From Pseudomaricurvus sp. HS19 (GTDB lineage Bacteria > Pseudomonadota > Gammaproteobacteria > Pseudomonadales > Cellvibrionaceae), in NCBI RefSeq assembly GCF_009857815.1, contig NZ_WVVW01000002.1, forward strand, positions 310,001 through 374,000: DNA of 64,000 bases, given 5' to 3'. The notes under the pieces are model-generated. The model was not told the origin of the DNA, made no database searches, and saw nothing but the letters and a program-made list of their open reading frames with translations. A program made the position numbers and the translations under genes. Shown in pieces: positions 1 to 8,321 of this stretch. How positions within the stretch are numbered: position 1 is the first letter of the stretch; each line of letters begins with the position of its first letter.

Positions 1-835
1 TCCCAAGATCGATGACCTGGGCCTGCCGGAAATCATCAAAGAACTGGCCATGACCAAGCGCGGCCTGATCATCTTTGTGGGCGCCACCGGTACCGGTAAG
101 TCCACCTCGCTGGCGGCGATGATCGGCCACCGCAACCGCAACTCCAAGGGCCATATCATTTCCATCGAGGACCCCATTGAATTCGTGCACCAGCACCAGG
201 GCTGCATCATCACCCAGCGCGAAGTGGGTATCGATACCGACTCCTTCGAAGTGGCCCTGAAAAACACCCTGCGGCAGGCACCCGACGTCATCCTCATTGG
301 CGAGGTGCGCTCACGGGACACCATGGAACACGCCATCGCCTTTGCCGAAACCGGTCACCTCTGCCTCTGCACCCTGCACGCCAACAACGCCAACCAGGCG
401 CTGGACCGCATCATCCACTTCTTCCCCGCCGACCGGCACCACCAGTTGTGGATGGACCTTTCGCTGAACCTCAAGGGCATCGTCGCCCAGCAGCTGATCC
501 CCACACCGGACGGCAATGGCCGCCGCGCCTGTCTGGAGGTACTGCTGAATACGCCGCTGGCCTCGGACATGATCCGCAAAGGGGAAGTAGCAGACCTGAA
601 GGAGCTGATGAAGAAGTCCACCGAGCAGGGTATGCAGACCTTCGACCAGGCGCTGTTCGAACTCTACGACCAGGGCGAAATCACCTATGAGGACGCCCTC
701 GCCCACGCCGACTCCGCCAACGACCTGCGTCTGATGATCAAGCTGAAGTCGGAAACCGACTCCGAATATCTCTCCCACGCCGCCGACGAACTGTCGCTGC
801 AACGGGACGACGACGATCGCTCAAGGCTTTTTTAA
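1..835 (+). CDS. pilU: Type IV pilus retraction ATPase PilU (5' end outside window)
   Basis: The reading frame is already open at base 2, so the start lies upstream. The visible part holds a secretion-ATPase core: Walker A GATGTGKST, an acidic Asp-box (ISIEDPIEF), Walker B (DVILIGEVRSRDTM) and a His box (HLCLCTLHANNANQAL). These are the hallmarks of the PilT/PilU family, hexameric cytoplasmic motors that depolymerise type IV pilin fibres. PilU is preferred over PilT because of the IRKGEVADLKELMKKS segment and a C-terminal tail ending in acidic and basic residues, as I recall for PilU. PilT usually lies just upstream, outside this window. The pilMNOPQ alignment complex is at the other end of the window, so the cell very probably has type IV pili. 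Confidence 0.88.
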   Translation, partial: PKIDDLGLPEIIKELAMTKRGLIIFVGATGTGKSTSLAAMIGHRNRNSKGHIISIEDPIEFVHQHQGCIITQREVGIDTDSFEVALKNTLRQAPDVILIGEVRSRDTMEHAIAFAETGHLCLCTLHANNANQALDRIIHFFPADRHHQLWMDLSLNLKGIVAQQLIPTPDGNGRRACLEVLLNTPLASDMIRKGEVADLKELMKKSTEQGMQTFDQALFELYDQGEITYEDALAHADSANDLRLMIKLKSETDSEYLSHAADELSLQRDDDDRSRLF

Positions 836-849
836 GTAGCGGGTATTGA

Positions 850-908
850 GTGGCGAGTTACGGGTAAAAGCAGCTGCCCCGCCACTCGCCATTCGCCATT
901 CACCACTC
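850..908. repeat. Heptamer repeat, inverted arrangement, after pilU
   Basis: Just after the pilU stop there is one GTGGCGA unit at 850-856. About 25 bases later, on the opposite strand, come roughly four degenerate copies of the same heptamer (880-908; read on the minus strand GTGGTGA, ATGGCGA, ATGGCGA, GTGGCGG). The two parts can pair partially. The same heptamer forms a longer array at 38521-38604. Part of this stretch can be read through in frame with the next gene, which argues for that gene starting at 915, past the repeat. Confidence 0.6.
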
Positions 909-914
909 AGCATC

Positions 915-1982
915 ATGTCCCTGCTCTCGATCTTCGCCGGCCCCTCCGCCCTGCACCACCTGCAACAGCAGGGACTGGCGCCTGAGCACCTGGCCGCCGT
1001 CTTCGCCGCCTCCGGTGCCGCCAAGTGGCTGGCCATCTATGGTCTCGACCGGGCCATCTTTGGCCAGTGGCTGCAGTCCCGCCAGCAACCACTGCCGCTG
1101 TTTGGCACCTCCGTCGGCGCCTTCAAACTGGCGGCCGCCTGTCGCCGTGATACCGGTGCCGCCCTCGACACCCTGGCCAGGGCGTACCAGCTGCAAACCT
1201 ACCCCGATGGCATCTCCGCCGCCGCCATTGAGCGGGAGTTCCGGCAGCTGCGGGACGGAGTGTTGGGCAATGGCGGCGGTGACGAGATTCTCTCCCACCC
1301 CATCCTGCGCCTGAGTTGCGGCGCGGTGCGCTGTCACAGCGGACTGGCCAGTCACAACCCCCGACGCCAGACCCTGGCCTGCCTGCACGCCTCGCTGCGC
1401 AACCTCAGCGGCCGCGGCGGTATGCACGGGCTGGTGGAACGGGTGGTGTTTCACGACCCGCGCACGCCACCGCCGGTGGCGGCCCTGGATGGCTACCCTA
1501 CGGAAACCGTGGCCCTGGACGCCGGCAACCTGGAAGCGGCGCTGACCGCCTCCGGCTCCATCCCCGTCTACATGTACGGGGTGGAGGATATTGCCGGCGC
1601 CGGCCCCGGCGTCTACCGCGATGGCGGCCTGCTGGACTACCACCCGGTGCCGGGCAACTTCTGGCAGGATGCTGGGCTGGTGCTCTACCCCCACTTCTAC
1701 CCTTTCTGCAAAATGGGCTGGTTCGACAAGCAGCTGCCCTGGCGCAAGGCCCCGGCAACCCTGCTGGACAACACCCTGCTGCTGACCCCCTCGGCGGAGT
1801 TCTTTGCCCGCACCCGCTTGGGCCGTGTACCTGATCGCGCCGACTTCAAGCGCCTGGCCGGGCGCGACGCCGAGCGTATCGCCCTGTGGCAGGAGGTGAT
1901 GGACCTCAGCCTGGAGCTGGGAGAGGAGTTTCTCACCCTGGCCCGTCAGGGTGATCTGGCCAGCCGCGCCCGCCCCCTGTGA
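915..1982 (+). CDS. Patatin-like phospholipase family protein
   Basis: Predicted 355-residue protein. It has the two signatures of the patatin/PNPLA serine-hydrolase fold. One is a GTSVG nucleophile elbow (Ser66) near the N terminus. The other is a DGG motif (YRDGGLLDYHP, Asp236) that would supply the second half of the Ser-Asp dyad. Members hydrolyse acyl esters of phospholipids or neutral lipids; the substrate here cannot be told. No signal peptide is evident, so a cytoplasmic or inner-membrane-associated role is likely. An in-frame ATG exists at 846, but the extra 23 residues would be encoded by the heptamer repeat, so I place the start at 915. It stands alone between pilU and tkt. Confidence 0.72.
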   Translation: MSLLSIFAGPSALHHLQQQGLAPEHLAAVFAASGAAKWLAIYGLDRAIFGQWLQSRQQPLPLFGTSVGAFKLAAACRRDTGAALDTLARAYQLQTYPDGISAAAIEREFRQLRDGVLGNGGGDEILSHPILRLSCGAVRCHSGLASHNPRRQTLACLHASLRNLSGRGGMHGLVERVVFHDPRTPPPVAALDGYPTETVALDAGNLEAALTASGSIPVYMYGVEDIAGAGPGVYRDGGLLDYHPVPGNFWQDAGLVLYPHFYPFCKMGWFDKQLPWRKAPATLLDNTLLLTPSAEFFARTRLGRVPDRADFKRLAGRDAERIALWQEVMDLSLELGEEFLTLARQGDLASRARPL

Positions 1983-2070
1983 GCGCTTTTCCCGGGGGCC
2001 CCACCCCCTTTGCAGCCCCTGTCGACCAGCCCCCGCACAGCGACACGACCCGCCCCCGCACAGCGGCAGT

Positions 2071-2100
2071 CAATTTTTAACCAGATCGACGGAAAAATTG
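2071..2100. promoter_or_regulatory. Inverted repeat upstream of tkt
   Basis: A perfect 8-base inverted repeat (CAATTTTT at 2071-2078, AAAAATTG at 2093-2100, 14-base spacer) lies in the 257-base gap between the patatin-like gene and tkt. It could be an operator for the tkt operon or a weak terminator of the upstream gene; the sequence alone does not decide. The rest of the gap shows a short direct repeat of CCCCCGCACAGCG and no clear gene. Confidence 0.3.
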
Positions 2101-2239
2101 GCAATTATTTACCCGCCGCGCCTTTACCTGCAGAGGCTGGTAAGGGAAAATACCGCCCCTTTTTTGACGCCCCCGCTGACCGCCAGTCCCGCGACTCGCC
2201 GTGGCGGGGAGTTAATGCCTCAACAGGAGCCCCGAGCCC

Positions 2240-4258
2240 ATGCCAACCCGCGCCGAACTTGCCAATGCCATCCGCGTCCTCAGTATGGACGCCGTACAAA
2301 AAGCCAACAGCGGCCACCCGGGTGCCCCTATGGGCATGGCGGACATCGCCGAAGTGCTGTGGAACGACTATCTCAAGCACAACCCGGCCAACCCTGACTG
2401 GGCCGACCGCGACCGCTTTGTGCTGTCCAACGGCCACGGCTCCATGCTCATTTACTCCCTGCTGCACCTGTCCGGCTACGACCTGCCTATCGAAGAGCTG
2501 AAGAACTTCCGCCAGCTGCACTCCAAAACCCCGGGCCACCCCGAGTACGGCTACGCCCCCGGTATTGAGACCACCACCGGCCCACTGGGCCAGGGCATTA
2601 CCAATGGCGTCGGCATGGCACTGGCGGAGAAGGTACTGGCAGGCCAGTTCAACCGTCCCGGTCACGACATCGTTGACCACTACACCTACGTATTCCTGGG
2701 CGACGGCTGCCTGATGGAAGGCATCTCCCACGAAGCCTGCTCCCTGGCCGGCACCCTGGGCCTGGGCAAGCTGATTGCTTTCTACGACGACAATGGCATC
2801 TCCATTGACGGCGAAGTGGCCGGTGGCCACGGCACCCCGGGCTGGTTTACCGACAACACCCCGCAGCGCTTTGAAGCCTACGGCTGGCAGGTAATTCCCG
2901 CCGTTGACGGTCACGACAGCAACGCCATTAAAGCCGCCATCGAAGCCGCCCGCGCCGAGACCGGCAAGCCCACCCTGATCTGCTGCAAGACCGTGATCGG
3001 TTTTGGCTCCCCCAACAAGCAGGGCAAGGAAGAGTGTCACGGTGCACCACTGGGTGCCGACGAAGTGGCACTGGTGCGCAAGACCCTCAACTGGAACCAC
3101 GGCCCTTTCGAGATTCCCACCGACATCGCCGCCCGCTGGAACGCCCGCGACGCCGGTGCCGTTGCCGAGAATGACTGGCAGGGCCGTTTCGAAATCTATA
3201 AGGGCGCCCACCCCGAGCTGGCCGCCGAATTCGAGCGCCGCGTGATCAAGGGCGAACTGCCCGCCGACTTCGCTGAACAGGCCGACGCCTACATCCGCGA
3301 GTGTCAGGAGAAAGGCGAGAAGATCGCCTCCCGCAAGGCCAGCCAGAACACCCTCAACGCCTTCGGCCCGCTGCTGCCGGAACTGCTGGGCGGCTCCGCC
3401 GACCTGGCCGGCTCCAACCTGACCCTGTGGAAAGGCTGCAAGGGCGTGAGTGCGGAAGACGCCAACGGCAACTACATCTATTACGGCGTGCGTGAGTTCG
3501 GCATGAGCGCCATCATGAACGGCCTCGCCCTGCACGGCGGTTTCGTCACCTACGGCGCCACCTTCCTGATGTTTATGGAGTACGCCCGCAACGCCGTGCG
3601 CATGGCGGCACTGATGAAGCAGCAGAGCATCTTCGTCTACACCCACGACTCCATCGGCCTGGGTGAAGATGGCCCCACTCACCAGCCGGTAGAGCAGATT
3701 GCCAGCCTGCGCATGACTCCCAACATGCAGGTATGGCGTCCCTGTGACACCACCGAATCCGCCGTGTCCTGGAAGGCGGCCATCGAGCGTCGCAACGGTC
3801 CCACCTCGCTGATCTTCTCCCGTCAGAACCTGGCCCCTATGCCACGTAACGACGAACAGCTGGCCAACATCGCCCGCGGCGGGTACATCCTGAAAGATTG
3901 TGACGGTGCACCAGAGGCCATCATCATCGCCACCGGTTCCGAAGTGGAGCTGGCCGTAAACGCCGCCGACCAGCTCAACGCCGCCGGCAAGGCTGTGCGC
4001 GTGGTCTCCATGCCTTGCGCCGAGATCTTCTGTGAGCAGGACGCCGCCTACCGTCAGGCCGTGCTGCCGCTGGAAGTCTCTGCCCGCGTGGCGGTGGAAG
4101 CCGGTATCGAGGACTACTGGTACAAGTTTGTCGGCCTCGACGGTCGCGTGGTGGGCATGACCACCTTTGGTGAATCCGCCCCCGGCCCGCAACTGATGGA
4201 AGAGTTCGGCTTTACCGTGGACAATGTGGTAGCCGCCGTGGAGGAAGTGCTGGGCTGA
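2240..4258 (+). CDS. tkt: Transketolase
   Basis: 672 residues, full length for bacterial transketolase. It moves two-carbon ketol units between sugar phosphates in the pentose-phosphate pathway, using thiamine diphosphate and a divalent metal. The start region ([24 protein letters not shown]) is typical. The TPP motif begins at GDG (residues 154-156, [13 protein letters not shown]) and ends with the expected Asn pair. The pyrimidine-domain signature [11 protein letters not shown] and an intact C-terminal domain (FGxSAPGPQL) are present. A GGAG-like ribosome site precedes the ATG. It heads a run with epd, pgk and fba, an arrangement also known in Pseudomonas, so carbon flux between pentose phosphate, PLP-precursor synthesis and lower glycolysis is probably co-regulated. 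Confidence 0.97.
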   Translation: MPTRAELANAIRVLSMDAVQKANSGHPGAPMGMADIAEVLWNDYLKHNPANPDWADRDRFVLSNGHGSMLIYSLLHLSGYDLPIEELKNFRQLHSKTPGHPEYGYAPGIETTTGPLGQGITNGVGMALAEKVLAGQFNRPGHDIVDHYTYVFLGDGCLMEGISHEACSLAGTLGLGKLIAFYDDNGISIDGEVAGGHGTPGWFTDNTPQRFEAYGWQVIPAVDGHDSNAIKAAIEAARAETGKPTLICCKTVIGFGSPNKQGKEECHGAPLGADEVALVRKTLNWNHGPFEIPTDIAARWNARDAGAVAENDWQGRFEIYKGAHPELAAEFERRVIKGELPADFAEQADAYIRECQEKGEKIASRKASQNTLNAFGPLLPELLGGSADLAGSNLTLWKGCKGVSAEDANGNYIYYGVREFGMSAIMNGLALHGGFVTYGATFLMFMEYARNAVRMAALMKQQSIFVYTHDSIGLGEDGPTHQPVEQIASLRMTPNMQVWRPCDTTESAVSWKAAIERRNGPTSLIFSRQNLAPMPRNDEQLANIARGGYILKDCDGAPEAIIIATGSEVELAVNAADQLNAAGKAVRVVSMPCAEIFCEQDAAYRQAVLPLEVSARVAVEAGIEDYWYKFVGLDGRVVGMTTFGESAPGPQLMEEFGFTVDNVVAAVEEVLG

Positions 4259-4328
4259 TTACCGCCCCGCCTCCCCCGCTCAACGCCCTCTGCGCCAGAG
4301 GGCAACCACCACAGGGAAACCGCTACTG

Positions 4329-5372
4329 GTGAGTCGCACCACCCCCCCAAGTGCCAGGCCTGCGCGCCTGGCCATTAATGGCTATGGTCGCATCGGCCGC
4401 TGCGTGCTGCGTGCGCTGTTTGAGTCCGGCCTGCAGGATCAGCTGCAGGTCGTGGCCATCAATGAACCGGCCGACTGCCGCACCATTGCCCACCTCACCA
4501 AGTACGACTCCACCCACGGCCGCTTTCCCGCCGAGGTCAGCGTGGACAACGACTGCCTCAGCATCGACGGCCACAGCATACGCATCCTGCACGAGGAGCG
4601 ACTTGAGCAGCTGCCTTGGGCCGAGCTGGATATCGACCTGGTGCTGGAGTGCAGTGGCGCCTTCTCCGATCGCGCCAGCGCCCTGCAACACATCGCCCAA
4701 GGGGCCAAACGGGTGCTGTTCAGCCAGCCGGCGGAAGCCGATGTGGACGCTACCATCGTCTACGGCGTCAACGAGCAGGAGCTGCGTGCAGAACACCGCA
4801 TCGTCTCCAACGCCTCCTGCACCACAAACTGCAGCATTCCGGTGATTACCGCCCTGCAGGACGCCTTCGGCATCGACAGCGGAGTGATCACCACCCTGCA
4901 CTCGGCCATGAATGACCAGCCGGTGATCGACGCCTACCACCACACCGACCTGCGCAAGACCCGCTCCGCCATCAACTCCATGATCCCGGTGGATACCGGC
5001 CTGGCCCGTGGTATCGAGCGCTTCCTGCCACAACTGGCGGGCTGCTTTGAAGCCCAGGCCATGCGCATCCCGGTGGCCAACGTCTCCGCCATCGACCTGT
5101 CGGTGGTCGTGCAACAGGATGTCACGGTGGAACAGGTCAACTGCATGCTGCAGGACGCCGCAATCAACCGCTTCCACGGTGTGCTTGGCTACACTGAAGA
5201 ACTGCTGGCCTCCTGCGATTTCAACCACGACGCCCGCTCCGCCATCGTCGATGCCGGACAGACCCGGGTCGCGGGCAAGCGGCTGGTGAAGCTACTGGTG
5301 TGGTTTGACAACGAATGGGGCTACGCCAACCGTATGCTGGACGTAGCCCGCAGCTGGCTCGCCCTGCCCTAG
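4329..5372 (+). CDS. epd: Erythrose-4-phosphate dehydrogenase
   Basis: 347 residues of the GAPDH superfamily. It has an NAD-binding start ([19 protein letters not shown]) and the catalytic motif SNASCTTNC with Cys164. The residues after the nucleotide-binding fold ([23 protein letters not shown]) and the position between tkt and pgk fit Epd better than GapA. Epd oxidises erythrose 4-phosphate to erythronate 4-phosphate, the first step toward pyridoxal phosphate. The GTG at 4329 is the longest plausible start; the first few residues ([10 protein letters not shown]) are probably disordered, and a later start would also be possible. A secondary GAPDH activity is possible. A 70-base gap separates it from tkt. 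Confidence 0.9.
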   Translation: MSRTTPPSARPARLAINGYGRIGRCVLRALFESGLQDQLQVVAINEPADCRTIAHLTKYDSTHGRFPAEVSVDNDCLSIDGHSIRILHEERLEQLPWAELDIDLVLECSGAFSDRASALQHIAQGAKRVLFSQPAEADVDATIVYGVNEQELRAEHRIVSNASCTTNCSIPVITALQDAFGIDSGVITTLHSAMNDQPVIDAYHHTDLRKTRSAINSMIPVDTGLARGIERFLPQLAGCFEAQAMRIPVANVSAIDLSVVVQQDVTVEQVNCMLQDAAINRFHGVLGYTEELLASCDFNHDARSAIVDAGQTRVAGKRLVKLLVWFDNEWGYANRMLDVARSWLALP

Positions 5373-5483
5373 GAGCACGCTCTGCGGGTGATCCAGGTGG
5401 CGAGCAGTGCACAGAATACGGGTACAATGCCTCCCGATCGCAACACCCATTATTACAATGACTGATACAGAGGAATCACAGCC

Positions 5484-6641
5484 ATGGCTGTAAAACTGAT
5501 GACGGAACTGGATCTGGCCGGCAAGCGCGTGCTGATCCGTGAAGACCTTAACGTACCGGTGAAGAACGGTGTGGTCACCAGCGATGCGCGTATCCGCGCC
5601 TCACTGCCCACCATCGAGCTTGCTCTCAAGGCCGGCGCCAGGGTAATCGTCATGTCCCACCTGGGACGCCCCACGGAAGGGGAGTACGCGGAAGAGTTCT
5701 CCATGCAGCCGGTGGCCGACCACCTGGGCAAACTGCTGGGCCGCGACGTACCCGTCATTAAAGAGTGGCAAGGTGGTATCGAGCTGGCCGACGGCGAGCT
5801 GGTGCTGCTGGAAAACGTGCGCTTCAATCCCGGTGAGAAGAAGGACAACGAAGAGCTCTCCAAAGCCTACGCTGCCCTGTGCGATATCTTTGTGATGGAC
5901 GCCTTCGGTACCGCCCACCGCGCCCAGGCCTCCACCCACGGCGTGGCTAAATTTGCACCGGTTGCTTGCGCGGGCCCACTGCTGGCCGCCGAGCTGGACG
6001 CTCTGGAAAAAGCGCTGGCCAACCCGGCACGCCCCATGGTGGCCATCGTTGGCGGCTCCAAGGTCTCCACCAAGCTGGACGTACTCAATTCCCTGTCTGA
6101 CCTCTGTGACCAGATCATTGTCGGTGGCGGTATTGCCAACACCTTCCTGGCCGCCGCCGGCAAGCCGGTGGGCAAGTCCCTGTACGAGGCCGACCTGATC
6201 GACAACGCCAAAAACCTGATGGCCAAGTGTGACATCCCTGTCCCCACTGATGTTGTGACCGGTAAGGAGTTCTCCGAGACCGCCGCCGCCACCCTGAAAA
6301 GTGCCGACGAAGTGGCCGACGACGACATGATTTTCGATATCGGTCCGGACTCTGCCAAGGCCCTCACCGAGATTCTGAAAAGCGCCAAAACCATCATCTG
6401 GAACGGCCCTGTGGGTGTGTTCGAGTTTGACCAGTTTGGCGAGGGCACCAAAGCCCTGTCCCTGGCCATTGCCGACAGTGACGGCTTCTCCATTGCCGGC
6501 GGCGGCGACACCCTGGCAGCAGTGGACAAATACGGCATTGCTGATAAGGTGTCTTACATCTCCACCGGTGGTGGCGCCTTCCTGGAATACGTCGAGGGCA
6601 AGACACTGCCGGCCGTCGCCATTCTGGAAGAGCGGGCGTAA
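5484..6641 (+). CDS. pgk: Phosphoglycerate kinase
   Basis: 385 residues, the normal bacterial length. It catalyses reversible phosphate transfer between 1,3-bisphosphoglycerate and ADP in glycolysis and gluconeogenesis. Visible signatures are the N-terminal RxDLNVP substrate loop, [11 protein letters not shown], the hinge ([12 protein letters not shown]), the nucleotide-site motif WNGPVGVFE, and the C-terminal phosphate loop [13 protein letters not shown] with [14 protein letters not shown] ribosome site precedes the ATG. The 111-base gap after epd holds a TACAAT at 5423-5428 that could be a -10 box of an internal promoter, but I see no convincing -35. Confidence 0.97.
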   Translation: MAVKLMTELDLAGKRVLIREDLNVPVKNGVVTSDARIRASLPTIELALKAGARVIVMSHLGRPTEGEYAEEFSMQPVADHLGKLLGRDVPVIKEWQGGIELADGELVLLENVRFNPGEKKDNEELSKAYAALCDIFVMDAFGTAHRAQASTHGVAKFAPVACAGPLLAAELDALEKALANPARPMVAIVGGSKVSTKLDVLNSLSDLCDQIIVGGGIANTFLAAAGKPVGKSLYEADLIDNAKNLMAKCDIPVPTDVVTGKEFSETAAATLKSADEVADDDMIFDIGPDSAKALTEILKSAKTIIWNGPVGVFEFDQFGEGTKALSLAIADSDGFSIAGGGDTLAAVDKYGIADKVSYISTGGGAFLEYVEGKTLPAVAILEERA

Positions 6642-6734
6642 TAAGCCGCTGAACGACGGAGCAACGGCGTCAGCCATTGACGCCGGTCAGCTATAACAAT
6701 TATCTGAATTCAAAACAGTAACAGGACAGACAAC

Positions 6735-7799
6735 ATGGCCCTTATTAGCATGCGTCAGATGCTGGATCACGCCGCCGAGTACGGCTACGGCGTCCCGGCC
6801 TTTAACGTCAACAACCTGGAGCAGATGCGCGCCATTATGGAAGCGGCCCGCCAGACCGACTCCCCGGTGATCGTGCAGGCCTCCGCCGGTGCCCGTAAAT
6901 ACGCCGGCGCCCCCTTCCTGCGCCACCTGATCCTGGCCGCCATTGAAGAGTTTCCGGAAATTCCCGTCTGCATGCACCAGGACCACGGCACCTCTCCCGC
7001 CGTGTGCCAGCGCTCCATCCAGCTGGGCTTCAGCTCGGTGATGATGGACGGCTCCCTGGGTGAAGATGGCAAGACCCCTGCCAGCTACGAGTACAACGTC
7101 GACGTTACCCGTCGCACCGTGGATATGGCCCACGCCTGTGGCGTCTCTGTGGAAGGTGAGCTGGGCTGTCTCGGCTCCCTGGAAACCGGACAGGCCGGTG
7201 AAGAAGACGGTATCGGTGCCGAAGGCATCCTGGATCACAGCCAGATGCTGACTGACCCGGAAGAAGCCGCCGACTTCGTTGCCAAAACCAATGTGGACGC
7301 CCTGGCCATTGCCATCGGCACCAGCCACGGCGCCTACAAGTTCACCCGTCCACCCACGGGCGACATCCTGGCCATCGACCGTATCAAGGCGATCCACCAG
7401 CGCATCCCCAACACCCACCTGGTGATGCACGGCTCCTCCTCCGTACCACAGGACTGGCTGGCAGTGATCAACGAGTTCGGCGGTGCCATCCCCGAGACCT
7501 ACGGTGTCCCCGTGGAAGAGATCGTGGAAGGTATCAAACACGGCGTGCGCAAGGTCAATATCGACACCGACCTGCGCCTGGCCTCAACCGGCGCCGTGCG
7601 CCGCTTCCTGGCCCAGAACCCGTCCGAGTTCGATCCGCGCAAGTTCCTGCAGCACACCATCACCGCCATGAAGGATATCTGTGTGGCGCGCTACGAAGCC
7701 TTTGGTACCGCCGGCAACGCCAGCAAGATCAAGGCACTGAGCCTGGACGACATGTACCAGCGCTATGCCAGCGGTGAGCTGGACGCCAGGGTCAACTGA
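6735..7799 (+). CDS. fba: Class II fructose-bisphosphate aldolase (Calvin-cycle subtype)
   Basis: 354 residues. It is a zinc-dependent aldolase that splits or forms fructose 1,6-bisphosphate. The MHQDHG zinc-ligand region near residue 82, the MMDGSL strand, GELG near residue 140 and the later zinc/phosphate motifs (GTSHGAYK and VMHGSSSVP) are present. The sequence, beginning [22 protein letters not shown], resembles the CbbA-type aldolases found in many proteobacteria, including ones with no Calvin cycle. No RuBisCO gene is visible here, so a glycolytic or gluconeogenic role is more likely. It is the last gene of the tkt-epd-pgk-fba run and is followed by a strong hairpin terminator. Confidence 0.96.
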   Translation: MALISMRQMLDHAAEYGYGVPAFNVNNLEQMRAIMEAARQTDSPVIVQASAGARKYAGAPFLRHLILAAIEEFPEIPVCMHQDHGTSPAVCQRSIQLGFSSVMMDGSLGEDGKTPASYEYNVDVTRRTVDMAHACGVSVEGELGCLGSLETGQAGEEDGIGAEGILDHSQMLTDPEEAADFVAKTNVDALAIAIGTSHGAYKFTRPPTGDILAIDRIKAIHQRIPNTHLVMHGSSSVPQDWLAVINEFGGAIPETYGVPVEEIVEGIKHGVRKVNIDTDLRLASTGAVRRFLAQNPSEFDPRKFLQHTITAMKDICVARYEAFGTAGNASKIKALSLDDMYQRYASGELDARVN

Positions 7800-7820
7800 G
7801 CCTTCCGCTCCGGTGACTGA

Positions 7821-7853
7821 CAAAAAACGCGGGCCTGGGCCCGCGTTTTTTGT
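7821..7853 (+). terminator. Intrinsic terminator after fba
   Basis: A GC-rich hairpin (ACGCGGGCC, loop, GGCCCGCGT) is flanked by an A-run before and a T-run after, so it could terminate in both directions. It lies 22 bases after the fba stop and separates the glycolytic run from the feo operon. Confidence 0.9.
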
Positions 7854-7928
7854 GCCCGCTGTTTTTCCGCCACGGCTGAGCAGGATCAATAAATCCCCGA
7901 AATACCCTGTTCAACGCGCTTAGAGCGA

Positions 7929-7957
7929 TTGCCGAAACCCCGCAAAAGGTTTACTCT
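7929..7957 (+). promoter_or_regulatory. Predicted sigma-70 promoter of feoAB
   Basis: TTGCCG at 7929-7934 and TACTCT at 7952-7957 are separated by exactly 17 bases, about 45 bases before the feoA start. This is a plausible vegetative promoter for the feo operon. The match to consensus is partial, so it is a prediction only. Confidence 0.5.
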
Positions 7958-7978
7958 AATCGCTAATCAATCTCATTT
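7958..7978. promoter_or_regulatory. Fur-box-like site upstream of feoA
   Basis: Read on the minus strand, 7978-7958 gives AAATGAGATTGATTAGCGAT, close to the usual proteobacterial Fur box (AAATGAGAATGATTATC type). It starts right after the predicted -10 element, where a bound Fur-Fe(II) repressor would block transcription start. The match is by eye. Confidence 0.5.
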
Positions 7979-8003
7979 AACCTGTCGCCGTAGTAGTCCG
8001 CTT

Positions 8004-8321
8004 ATGTCAATTGCCCAACCCGTTGCCGCCAGCGAAGAGTGTCTGGCTCAGGCCCATCTGCGCACCCTGGATCAGTGCCACAAGGGTGAAACCCTCTGCA
8101 TAGAGGCCCTGGTTGAGCAGCCGGAATTCGGCGACGGCGACGCCTCGGTAAGCATGCGCTTGAAAGAGCTTGGGTTCCTGCCCGGTGCACGACTCACCAT
8201 TCTTGGCTACGGCTTCCTCGGCCGCGACCCCTTGTCGGTGAAGATCGCCGGCACCAAGTTTGCCCTGCGTCGCCGCGAGGCGAGCAAGCTGCTGGTCAGC
8301 ACCGTCGAGGCTAGCGCATGA
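8004..8321 (+). CDS. feoA: Ferrous iron transport protein A
   Basis: 105 residues, starting at the ATG at 8004. An upstream in-frame ATG at 7929 would lie inside the predicted promoter and Fur site, so it is rejected. The protein is a small SH3-like FeoA domain (VSMRLKELGFLPGARLTILG, then DPLSVKIAGTKFALRRREASKLLV), somewhat longer than E. coli FeoA because of an N-terminal extension of about 30 residues. FeoA is a cytoplasmic accessory to the Fe(II) transporter FeoB. Its stop overlaps the feoB start by four bases (ATGA), indicating translational coupling. Confidence 0.9.
   Translation: MSIAQPVAASEECLAQAHLRTLDQCHKGETLCIEALVEQPEFGDGDASVSMRLKELGFLPGARLTILGYGFLGRDPLSVKIAGTKFALRRREASKLLVSTVEASA

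Noticed and set aside
2105-4192. A 695-codon open frame antisense to tkt
   Set aside because: It is a by-product of GC-rich codon bias; the tkt frame on the plus strand has every family motif, and the antisense product looks like Gly/Val/Ala-rich noise.
6735-7799. Evidence for CO2 fixation from the Calvin-type aldolase
   Set aside because: Many heterotrophs have this aldolase subtype; no RuBisCO or phosphoribulokinase gene is visible.
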